From: Amoebophrya sp. AT5.2
Lineage: Eukaryota > Sar > Dinophyceae > Syndiniales > Amoebophryaceae
Direction: 5' to 3'
DNA length: 30,137 bases
Assembly (NCBI GenBank): GCA_005223375.1
Contig: RXOD01004058.1
Span: 1 to 30,137, forward strand
Shown here: piece after piece, positions 18,721 to 27,200 of the stretch
How positions within the stretch are numbered: the first letter of the stretch is position 1
How the letters are laid out: each line of letters starts with the position of its first letter
The notes under the pieces: model-generated
Told to the model about the DNA's origin: nothing
The model's database searches: none
The model's input: only the letters and a program-made list of their open reading frames with translations
Made by a program: the position numbers and the translations under genes

Positions 18721-20991
18721 CTATCCGAAACTCATGATGGAATCTTTATCTTCCTCTTTGCTCTTCTTATCCTTCTTGGAGAAGAAGGCTTTACTTGATA
18801 AGCTAGAGGACATGCTCGACGAGGAAGAATCGGTTCCACTGCGACTCCCGCCCTTCGCCTTCTTTTTCATGTTCTTCTTGTTCTTGCTGAGGCTGCCGGC
18901 GCTCTCTACTTGTTTGTCTTTCTTCACCCCCTTGTCCCCGCTGTCGAGCTGACTCTGGTGAATTTTGTCCACAAAAGACAGGCCTGCTGCAGCGCTGGTA
19001 GAGGTGGAAGACGCCTGCGACTTACTGTAAGCACTTGATGTATTCATCGATTCGTTCTTTTTGATTATCACCACTTCCTCGTCAGAGGGGAATGAGGTTG
19101 GGTGCGGTACGGCTTTCGCTTTCGCTTTCGTGACCGGTCCGGCTTTTGCAGCTTTCGGAGCTGCAGCAGGAGCCTCGTGTTTGACATCAAACAGTCCGGC
19201 ACTCGGCGATTTCTTTCGCTCCTTTAGTCCGGAACTTGGCGACTTCTTCCTCTCTTTCAGTCCGGAACTCGGCGACTTCTTCCTCTCCTTCAGTCCGGAA
19301 CTCGGCGATTTCTTTCGCTCCGAACTCGGCGATTTCTTTCGCTCCTTCAGTCCGATACTCGGCGATTTCTTTCGCTCCTTCAGTCCGGAACTCGGCGATT
19401 TCTTTCGCTCCTTCAGTCCGGCACTCGGCGATTTCTTTCTCTCCTTCAGTCCGGAACCCGGCGATTTCTTTCTCTCAGTTTTCTCCTCCTTTTTCTCGAC
19501 TTTCTGTTCCCCTGCCGGTTTCTCATTCTTTTCGCCTCCCAGGTCTTTCTTCTTTTCCGCCCCTTTCTCGCTCTGTTCGCTTCCTATCTCCTTTCTCTTC
19601 TGTTCCACCTCTGATTTCTCAATTTTTTCGCTTCTCAACTCTTTCTTCTGCTTTTCCAGCTCCTGCTTTAGCTTCTCCAGCTCCTTCTTTTCGCTTTCCA
19701 GCTCTTTCTTTTGCTTCTCAAGCGCTTTCTTTTCAACATCGCTGGCCTGCTTCTTTTCCTTCTTGGCCCCCGCGGCTTGGGACTCCAGCTGAAGACCCTG
19801 GGTCCAGTCGTGTATCTTCTTCTTCATCTGCTTCTTCTCTTCTTCTCTTGCTCCTACGGAAGTGGTTATCATGCCCGCCGGTGTCTGAGAGGGCGGTGGA
19901 GGTGGCTCATAGTGGCCGGGGGGCGGAACGGTCGAGGCCCCTCCCATCAGCTGCTGCCTGTGCGAGGACACATCTCGCGGCCCCGGCCCCATCAGCAGTG
20001 GTACGTTGGAGTGACTTTTGTTCCGCGCGCGACCGCCTCCCACGGACGGCGTCAGATGTTCCTTTTTCTTCTTCCCTTCCGAGGCGCCGCCTTTCTTGCC
20101 CGTGTGAGTGGGCGTCGCGCTTCTTCCGCGACTTGTATCCGACTTGTTCACCGCACTTGCCGCCGACCCTCCTTTATTCTTCTTATTCGACGCTTTACTG
20201 CCCTTTTTCTTGTGAGCAGCGATCACGCGGTTCATCGAGTCCTCGTCGTAAGTGAACTCTTCCGGAATAGACGTAGTTCCTTCTTCTGCTATACCCCACA
20301 AGACGCCGTGGGTGCAAATTATACCAATCCCGAGCAGCACCGCGATCCCAACAGCCACAAACACCACGCGCGCGGGGAACGAGGTCCAGCTCCAACGGTT
20401 CGGATCCTTTATTGCCTGGGCGGGTGCTGGATGCGGCTCGCCCGCCGGAGGGGGATTTTCATTTATTTTCCCACTACTTGCAGGAGGGGGCGCTGGGGCA
20501 GGGGGCCGCGGAGCGGGTCCCGGAAGGGGCACCGCGGGGGGCTGCGGCGCCGGAGGACTCCCTGCAGGAGCCGCGGGAGGAGCAGGCCCCGGAGGACTCC
20601 CTCCAGGAGCCGCGGGAGGAGCAGGCCCCGGAGGACTCCCTGCAGGTGCAGGAGGTGCCTGCGCGGCCTGCTCGCGAAGACGTTTCCGCAGCCTCTGGTT
20701 GCTCACCGAGAGGAAGGCCGCCCGCCTGGTGCTGTCACTCGCTGCAGCTCGACTTATTTTTTTCAGGAAATTTGTAGTTTTCACACGCCCCGCTGCAGAT
20801 GAGATACCCGGCGGCGCCTCGCCTTCGCCGGGCGCCGCAGAAAGAAGCGACCGCGACGACGCGGCCGCCTTCGACTGCGTCCACGCATGCGCTAATCCTA
20901 TTTCGCATCGTAATCCGAGGAACTGGAAGATACGAAGAAAAATAAGACAGCGAAGGCAAACGCAAAGCCGCCTTGTCGTAATCGCCGTCAT
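18721..20991 (-). CDS. Single-pass membrane protein with KKSP-repeat tail (paralogue A)
   Basis: 756 residues, intron-free. Order of parts: hydrophobic signal peptide (about residues 8-30, LCVCLRCLIFLRIFQFLGL); short ectodomain containing AFLSVSNQRLRKRLREQ; Pro/Ala-rich tract with repeated GSPPGPAPPAAP units (about 115-180); membrane span near 206-232 (VVFVAVGIAVLLGIGIICTH); then a long basic cytoplasmic tail with IPEEFTYDED just after the membrane, a Lys/Glu coiled coil (about 410-465), nine ERKKSP repeats (about 505-600), and the C-terminal end KSKEEDKDSIMSFG. The next upstream gene (21762-23423) has the same plan and several of the same short motifs, so I call them tandem paralogues. The KKSP units resemble proline-directed phosphorylation sites. 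No named family is recognised; a receptor or surface-linker role is inference. Confidence 0.75.
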   Translation of the reverse strand: MTAITTRRLCVCLRCLIFLRIFQFLGLRCEIGLAHAWTQSKAAASSRSLLSAAPGEGEAPPGISSAAGRVKTTNFLKKISRAAASDSTRRAAFLSVSNQRLRKRLREQAAQAPPAPAGSPPGPAPPAAPGGSPPGPAPPAAPAGSPPAPQPPAVPLPGPAPRPPAPAPPPASSGKINENPPPAGEPHPAPAQAIKDPNRWSWTSFPARVVFVAVGIAVLLGIGIICTHGVLWGIAEEGTTSIPEEFTYDEDSMNRVIAAHKKKGSKASNKKNKGGSAASAVNKSDTSRGRSATPTHTGKKGGASEGKKKKEHLTPSVGGGRARNKSHSNVPLLMGPGPRDVSSHRQQLMGGASTVPPPGHYEPPPPPSQTPAGMITTSVGAREEEKKQMKKKIHDWTQGLQLESQAAGAKKEKKQASDVEKKALEKQKKELESEKKELEKLKQELEKQKKELRSEKIEKSEVEQKRKEIGSEQSEKGAEKKKDLGGEKNEKPAGEQKVEKKEEKTERKKSPGSGLKERKKSPSAGLKERKKSPSSGLKERKKSPSIGLKERKKSPSSERKKSPSSGLKERKKSPSSGLKERKKSPSSGLKERKKSPSAGLFDVKHEAPAAAPKAAKAGPVTKAKAKAVPHPTSFPSDEEVVIIKKNESMNTSSAYSKSQASSTSTSAAAGLSFVDKIHQSQLDSGDKGVKKDKQVESAGSLSKNKKNMKKKAKGGSRSGTDSSSSSMSSSLSSKAFFSKKDKKSKEEDKDSIMSFG
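19192..19476 (-). repeat. 33-bp coding tandem repeat (SPSSGLKERKK units)
   Basis: An 11-residue unit, ERKKSPSSGLK with small changes at the third-to-last block (SS, SA, SI, GS), is repeated with nine ERKKSP cores. One internal unit lacks GLK, a 9-bp in-frame deletion near 19318-19326. Near-identity at DNA level across units indicates recent expansion by slippage or unequal exchange. Confidence 0.9.
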
Positions 20992-21761
20992 ATGATTGGC
21001 TTTAACGATAATTTTTGGCCTTACTTATTAATGCTAGTATAGAAGTAGATCGTTCTCGTTGTAAAACTTCATGTAGTGCTGGGGCTTCTTCTTCAGCGCC
21101 GTTCATAATTCCGGAAGGAGCGCCCGGGTCGTGAGCGCTCTTCTACTTCACTGATAATGATTCATTGTGAAGACACACGGCAGTCCTTGGTAAACATTTT
21201 GATGTTAGTTCATCGTTGACTATGTATAAGTACAGTACCTATGTATACGAAGCGATAAAGCACAAGCATCACGCATACAGCACGGAAATGCCGCATCAGA
21301 ACGGGCCAAGAACTGAAGAGATCGGGCACCACTCACGGCAGCACCCCGCGCAACGAAAAGAGGCTCGAAGAAGGTCGCAGAATCAATTCGACGAAAGATG
21401 GATCCAGAGAGACGGAAACGGAATCGGTGGAAAAGGACACACACAGAAACACACAAGCAATGCAAGCATCATAACGAAGTGACGCGTCAACAGGACATTG
21501 ATTTGTTACCGACCGGGGGTTCGCGTGTTATTCCTGATTCATCATAAGGGGGAGGTAATGCCAATGGCAATGGGATAGCATTTCTAGATCGCAAGGGAAT
21601 GATACGTATGTAATTGTAAAGTACTTATAGGGGACGGTAAATAAAGTACTAACTTATAGTACGCAAGTCGTACTTTTAGACTTCTTGATGTTCTGTCCCA
21701 GGACCTTTTCTGCCGCGGGCGCGGCACCGGTCCTGTCTATCTTTCCGCGATTCGGTCCAGT
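20992..21761. other. Intergenic region between the two paralogues
   Basis: 770 bp. It includes a short direct repeat (aaagtacttatag near 21618 and aaagtactaacttatag near 21643) and otherwise nothing recognisable. The short frames here overlap on opposite strands and are discounted. Confidence 0.4.
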
Positions 21762-23423
21762 CTACTCTTTCCCGAATGTCAGGATATCTTTGACGTCCGA
21801 TTCTCTTTTCGACTTTCTGCTGGACCGTTTCGGTACTGTTTCATCATCGTCCTCCGGTCCTTTTTTCGACTTTCTGCTGGTACTTTTTCTGGAAGAAGTC
21901 TGTTTCTCATTCTCATCTGCCGCGTGGGGGGAGGATCCGACGGTTTGGTGTAGTAACCCCAGTACGGCAGTGTCGGAGGCTCTTCCAGATACTGGGGTTG
22001 TACTTGTACTTGTTCTTGTTCGTGATGCAGAGACACGAGAACCCGGTACTGAGGTTCGACTTGTTCTTCCTGATACAGACGAGGCAGACGTTCTGGTTCT
22101 CGCCACCCCCGCCCCCGACCGCTCCACTAGAGCCGGATCCGCGAGGACGCCGCCGGGATTCAGAAACTCCTCCAACGAACCGCCTAGTGGTGCATTCTGC
22201 GAGGTCCGCGTATTCTGCGAGTTTCGCGTATCCGCGTACAGAGTACTTCTGCGCACCGATCCCCGGCCCCGCACTTTGGGCCCGGCCGACAAGGACCGGC
22301 GCGAAATAGACGTAGAGCCTCGACTAGGACTACCCCCAGTAGATCTTCTCCTGGACCCCTTTCTTTCCTTGGAGGATGCACTTTGCGAGGACGCCGTCGA
22401 CCGCGCCCGCTTGTTCGTGCCCGTCCCAGGTTTGGCTTTCGCTTTCTTCTTCGGTTTCTTCTTCTGTGCACCCCCGCCGGGTTGAGTGGACACGCCCAAG
22501 TGGCCCGAAGTGTCCTCGGTGAGAACCACCACATTCCCTTCCTCATCCAGTTGCAGCTGGTCGGTCGAGCGCGCGCGAGCGGTGCTTCTTTGGCTCCCAC
22601 TATGACGATCTGTCTCGTGGTGGTCGGAGAGAACGCGGGGGTCTGGTGGAAGGCCGAACACCGGGGGCCTCTGATCGTAGGTGTCCTCGGCCGGGAGCTG
22701 TTCGTCGCTGTCGCCCCGCCAAAGCGAGCAATACAGCACCCAGCAGCCGATGACAAGTCCCCCCACCACCGCGAGCGCTAGGAAAGCCCAAGATAAACCA
22801 TGCCCGGCAGGCCCACTCTGTGGTGCCGATGAAGCAGGTGGCACGGCGGCTCCCGGGGGCGCAACTCCCGTGGATGGTGCAACTCCCGTGGATGGTGCAA
22901 CCCCGACTCCCTCGATGGCCCCCGCCCTTGATGTCCCGGTGGAGGACTTTTCGTTTCTCGCGGTTGTGGTCCCAGCACTTTCCCGCTCCTTCCCCCCCAG
23001 CTGCAGCCCCTCTTCGGCCCGCTCATGTTCTCGATCTTGTCGCCTCCCCTGACTCAGCAGCGACAGAAACGCCGGGTGGCGGCTACTACTTGGCCTTTCC
23101 CCTAGCCGCGCAGGAGGTGTGCCCGCCGAACCTGCCTCGCTCACTACAGCTGCGGAACCTCTACTTGCAGAAGAAATTGGAGGAGTTGCTGTTGCCAGCA
23201 GATTGCTGCTTGGCTGCAACGGTTCCTTTTTCAGCTGCAAAGCACGCACTTTGAAAACGCCTGGAGCTCCGCTGCCCTGCAGTACGAAAACGCAGCAGGC
23301 CACAACGCACGGGGAGGCCCACGAGGGGGCCCATGCTTTCTTGGGGCTGCTCCGCGTTGAACTTGAAGAGGCGCTCCACCTCAGATCCGCGGCTGTCCTG
23401 CGTGTGGTGTTGCTGGTGAACAT
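21762..23423 (-). CDS. Single-pass membrane protein with basic Ser/Arg-rich tail (paralogue B)
   Basis: 553 residues, intron-free, ending in TAG. A basic n-region is followed by a hydrophobic signal segment (about residues 38-52, SPCVVACCVFVLQGS). The ectodomain holds AFLSLLSQGRRQDREHE and a VAPSTG unit repeated twice plus a third partial copy. The membrane span lies near 209-235 (LSWAFLALAVVGGLVIGCWV). After it come LPAEDTYDQR, then a long basic tail with many RKS and RTS steps, ending KSKRESDVKDILTFGKE. Span position and the motifs AFLSxxxQ, [IL]PxExTYD and KSKxE..D...I[ML][ST]FG are shared with the adjacent paralogue A (18721-20991), while the intervening low-complexity parts differ. The basic tail has no Lys/Glu coiled coil or KKSP array. 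The start may be an internal Met or the first one; only the first keeps the long n-region. Confidence 0.75.
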   Translation of the reverse strand: MFTSNTTRRTAADLRWSASSSSTRSSPKKAWAPSWASPCVVACCVFVLQGSGAPGVFKVRALQLKKEPLQPSSNLLATATPPISSASRGSAAVVSEAGSAGTPPARLGERPSSSRHPAFLSLLSQGRRQDREHERAEEGLQLGGKERESAGTTTARNEKSSTGTSRAGAIEGVGVAPSTGVAPSTGVAPPGAAVPPASSAPQSGPAGHGLSWAFLALAVVGGLVIGCWVLYCSLWRGDSDEQLPAEDTYDQRPPVFGLPPDPRVLSDHHETDRHSGSQRSTARARSTDQLQLDEEGNVVVLTEDTSGHLGVSTQPGGGAQKKKPKKKAKAKPGTGTNKRARSTASSQSASSKERKGSRRRSTGGSPSRGSTSISRRSLSAGPKVRGRGSVRRSTLYADTRNSQNTRTSQNAPLGGSLEEFLNPGGVLADPALVERSGAGVARTRTSASSVSGRTSRTSVPGSRVSASRTRTSTSTTPVSGRASDTAVLGLLHQTVGSSPHAADENEKQTSSRKSTSRKSKKGPEDDDETVPKRSSRKSKRESDVKDILTFGKE

Positions 23424-23887
23424 ATGTAACTAAGTTTACAATAATGTGCTGTACGTTGGTTGCCTTGTTCCTGTTCGGCAATGGCAAATGGAATGCAAAA
23501 GAGGAGCTAAACTCCACTCGTCCTCATGGGCATGGGGGTTTGCAAAATACATCCGTTCGTCCACCCCTCCGCAGGGGCAGACACAGAACGTAACCAGGCT
23601 GCCTGAAAACGAAATCATGGAGGGGCTTGAGTTCATTCTCAATAAATCTATAGCATGAAGGAACGACGTAGAACCACGATCGGCGCACTTACTATCACGT
23701 AAACACGAAGACACTGATTTTCTTCTCGTAATGCCGGGTGAATGCAACGAAGGAGAAAATGGCAGTCGACGAGAAACGGAAAAAATCAAGCAAGTACCAC
23801 GACCGTGTGACGTTTGTACGAGACGCCGATCAGTCAGGACAACGAGCGATTACGATCTTCATGCAAATGAAGTCGCAGTAAATTTCA

Positions 23888-23927
23888 TGGCTGGCCCTGA
23901 CAATTTGTCAGGGCGTTAAGGCAGCCA
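23888..23927. other. Long perfect stem-loop
   Basis: The inner arms GCCCTGACA (23894-23902) and TGTCAGGGC (23906-23914) pair perfectly around a 3-base loop. The outer arms TGGCTG (23888-23893) and CAGCCA (23922-23927) also pair perfectly, with a 7-base bulge (GTTAAGG) on one side. Fifteen base pairs in 40 nt is far more than the background here. It could be part of a structured 3' UTR of the glycosyltransferase gene or a small RNA. Confidence 0.6.
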
Positions 23928-24050
23928 CTCATCGATGTCTTCAAGAAACATTCTTAATCAAATTTACGATTAGAAAATTCGCAGCAACGAGACGCAGCGG
24001 TCGCGCATACAGCGGTTGAAGATTGCTCATGGTCATCTTGAAACAGAAAT

Positions 24051-24108
24051 CAGAAGACGTGTGTCAGTATACTTCTTCGCAGAAGACGTGTATCAGAAGA
24101 CGTGTATC
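24051..24108. repeat. Three copies of CAGAAGACGTGT
   Basis: cagaagacgtgt occurs at 24051, 24080 and 24094; the last two are adjacent at a 14-bp period. It lies just past the stop codon of the GT34-like gene, probably in its 3' UTR. Confidence 0.7.
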
Positions 24109-24252
24109 GTTCCCCACAGTTCTGGTCAACTTCAACAGCAATCAGTTCCAAATACTGCTCCAACTAGTTGCCTGGTGATATAAGAAAGTACTTATGGTAG
24201 ATTGACTTACCTGCCCATGGGCCCGGCGCTAGCCTTACCCTCAGAATATCGG

Positions 24253-27200
24253 TCACAGCTCTGCCTGTTCTTCTTCGTCGACCGCATCTTCCACATACTC
24301 TTCGCCGTAGGGCATTTCCCCGTCCGCGTCGTCCTCCTCTCCGCCCTCGGCGTACGAACCACCGTAGGCCTCGGTCTCCTCGTTTTCTACTTCTGCCTCC
24401 GCCTCTTCATTCTCCTCTTCGCCTTCTCCAACTCCGTCAGCTATCGGACCTTCCCCCTCCAGCAGCTCCCCCTCCTCATCGAACATCTCCTCTGCCAGGG
24501 TACTTCTCGATCCAGTTGATCCACTCGGAGTGTCCCCTTCTTCTTCCCCCCCTTCCGGTCGGACCGCCACTTTCGCCGGGTCCGCGCCGTTGTTCTTCTC
24601 GTCACCTTCGTCACCATCGTCCCCACCCCCTTCATCGTCTCCTCCGCCTTCTTTTCGTCCTCGCTCTTCCTCCATGTGTCTGCGCCACCACATGGCGACC
24701 AGGTCCCGGGGCCCGAACAGGCGGACGTGCACCCAGTCGTGCGGGTTGTACGCGAACTCGTCCCGTTCGTGGGCGTACTCGGCGGCGAGGCGGAACAGGG
24801 AGTTGCAGGAGGCGTCCTTGCACTGCGGAAACGTGATCAGCAGGTCGCCGAACTGGTACCCGTCCACGTCCATCGTGTACGCGTTCAGGTGGTCGTACGC
24901 GTTCAGCTCGCGCTGCGGAATCACGCGCACGTGCGAATCTAAAGTTAGAGGTTCGAAAAACTCAATGCAGGGTCTGAGGCAGGCTTCGTCAGAGACCCTC
25001 TCACTTCTGTGTCCGTCGCTACCGGTTTGACGGGGGGTACGAAGCCGAACACTAGCAGGCAGTACCAGTAGAAGATGGGCGACACCACACTACAGAAAGA
25101 GAACCCCAAGACGGCGACGGGCTGACACTTCCAGAGCGAAACGCCTACAGATATGACGGGTCGCAGTCTGTGACAAATCTCAGGGCTGGCTCCGTCACAA
25201 ACCCCTCTAGATAACCCCACTGAAGGGGTATTAGACTAATCCCAGCCACCCCCTCCCCTTTCCGGGGATCCTCAACAATGTCCACGGCGAGGCCTGCCTT
25301 AGGACTAGTCTTGAGTTTTTTGAAGGCTTAATAAAGGGTCGGGGAGCTCCTCGTCGGACTCCAGGATTTTGTTCGGGTCCGAGAGCGCGTCCGTGAGCCC
25401 GCGGAGCGTCTGGTCGTTCATCACGAGGTATATGATGGCGTCCTGGTCCCCGAAAAGCGGAATCTTCACGTGCGCAACGTCCAGCGCCTGGTCCAGAAAA
25501 GAAACCGTCCACGGAGAACGACGAACCTGCGAAAGTGGATTCTGGAGGTGGAGGAGGGGGTGGACGAGCACGAGGTGGTGCCCGAAATAAAGCACAAGCT
25601 GTCTGTTGGCGGGATTTTTCGAGAAAGCAGCAGTGTTGTATTTTGATTTTCCGCTTACACTGATGTCCGAAGCAGGTGGGAGGTGTACGTAACTAAGTAA
25701 CGAACCTACGTACTCGACAAAAACTGGCACCGAAAACGAAGTTCGCGGCGGTGGAGGGGAAAAGAATGTTGCAAATCCTTACCATCCAGTTCGCGGACGA
25801 CAGCCCCCAGCCTTCTTCTGTTATTAGCAAATCGATGCTGTCGTCCAGGCCCTTCAGTTCCGGACAGGTTTCCGGCGACTCACAGGGCGTCACCGACCGC
25901 GTCCGGTGCCAGACCGCTCCGTTGCTCCACTGGATGATGTCCCCCTCCTCCGTGTTTTCCAAGGTTCCTTCGATGGGTTCCACCGCGTTGTCGAACTCCA
26001 TGACCAAGGTCTTGCCCTCCATGTGCCCCGTCGCCGTGCCGAACTGGGGAGCGGTCGCGGTTACTTCTTTTTCGTGGACCTTGATCACGATCGTCTGCGG
26101 GTCCCAGGTGTCCGCCCACTCCCCGGCAAAATTATTTGAAGACCACTGCCCGGCGGCGCGGTAAATCACGGAATCGATTGTATGGTCCAGGTTCATAATC
26201 AAACTGTCGCAGTCAAACCACACCACCCAGTCGAAATCGCCACTGCGGATCTGATCGATTTCAGGACGGCGTGCACATAGTACTCCGCAGCAACAGCTCT
26301 AGTTCTAACTAAGACCTAGCCGAAAAAAAATCCGACACAAAAAACAAAGAGTACGTAGTGGTTCACGGTGGCGAGTTTGGCGTGTTGTATCTGCACGTTG
26401 CCTCCCAGCAGCGGCGGCTCCGTGTGCAGGCGGAGCGCGTAACCGTGCCTCCGCGCGTACACCTCCCGGTTCAACGGCGTTACGTCCTTCAAAGCGATGT
26501 CGCTTGTGGGCGGGTAGGCACAGATAGACACGATCGCGATGCGCATGTTGGGGTCGCGGAAGTGGTTGGCCACGGTGCGCCCCGTGAACCACTCGCGCTC
26601 CTTCCGCCGCCGCAGCTCCACGTTCTCCACGTGCCGGCGAATCGCCATGATGTTCGGGATTATGTACTGCTCGCTCGCGGCCCAGTACTCCCCCGCGTTC
26701 CCAGGAATCTTGTTCGCGTTGCCAAGTGTGAAAAGGCGAAAAAGCCAGGGCGCGGCACTACTAGCTGCTGGCCGATATGATCGAGAACGGATCATTTTTG
26801 GGGGGCAGTTTTTAACACACGAAGCTACACAGCCTCACTGCGTCGCACCAGCTTCAGCGGCTCATAGGTCTACGTCGACGCAGCCACTACCTAGCTCTAC
26901 CCAAGGCCCGCTCCGGACCACTTCGCCGTCCTCGGTCTACTCGGCAATATATAAGTAGAGAGAAGACGTCCTTGTTCGACTGGGCTCGTCGGCTCATTTA
27001 CAGCCTTTCTTAGCTTTAGCAGCAGCTAGTGCTAGGAAAAAATAGATCATGTAATGCGCCGCCCTGCCTACGGAGCGTGAAGATGAAGATGAGCGCGAGT
27101 TGCAGCAGGCGGTAGCGGTAGAGGGCTGTCTTCGGCCCTAGCCCCGCGATGAGCAGCGCGTGACTCAGGCGCTGGTACCCCGCGATGATACCCACGTTGC

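Larger units (their letters stand above)
23424..24252. other. Intergenic region with a strong hairpin and a short repeat
   Basis: 830 bp between paralogue B and the 3' end of the glycosyltransferase gene. Besides the hairpin (23888-23927) and the three-copy 14-15-bp repeat (24051-24108), nothing gene-like is supported. Frames at 23436-23789 on - and 23446-23658 on + overlap each other. Confidence 0.45.

Noticed and set aside
19236..20995. Long + strand frames of 243-363 residues opposite paralogue A
   Set aside because: They mirror the repeats and Pro-rich tract of the minus-strand gene, overlap one another in all frames and show no independent protein features.
24951..24968. tRNA-like T-arm (gaggttcgaaaaactc)
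   Set aside because: No acceptor stem, D-arm or anticodon arm around it, and it lies within the coding frame of the last GT34 exon.
24945..25220. Minus-strand frame with a hydrophobic run (SVVSPIFYWYCLLVFGFV) as a possible extra membrane exon
   Set aside because: It lies inside the IE3 insertion, in a frame that does not lead into the final exon, and a membrane span there would break the GT34 fold.
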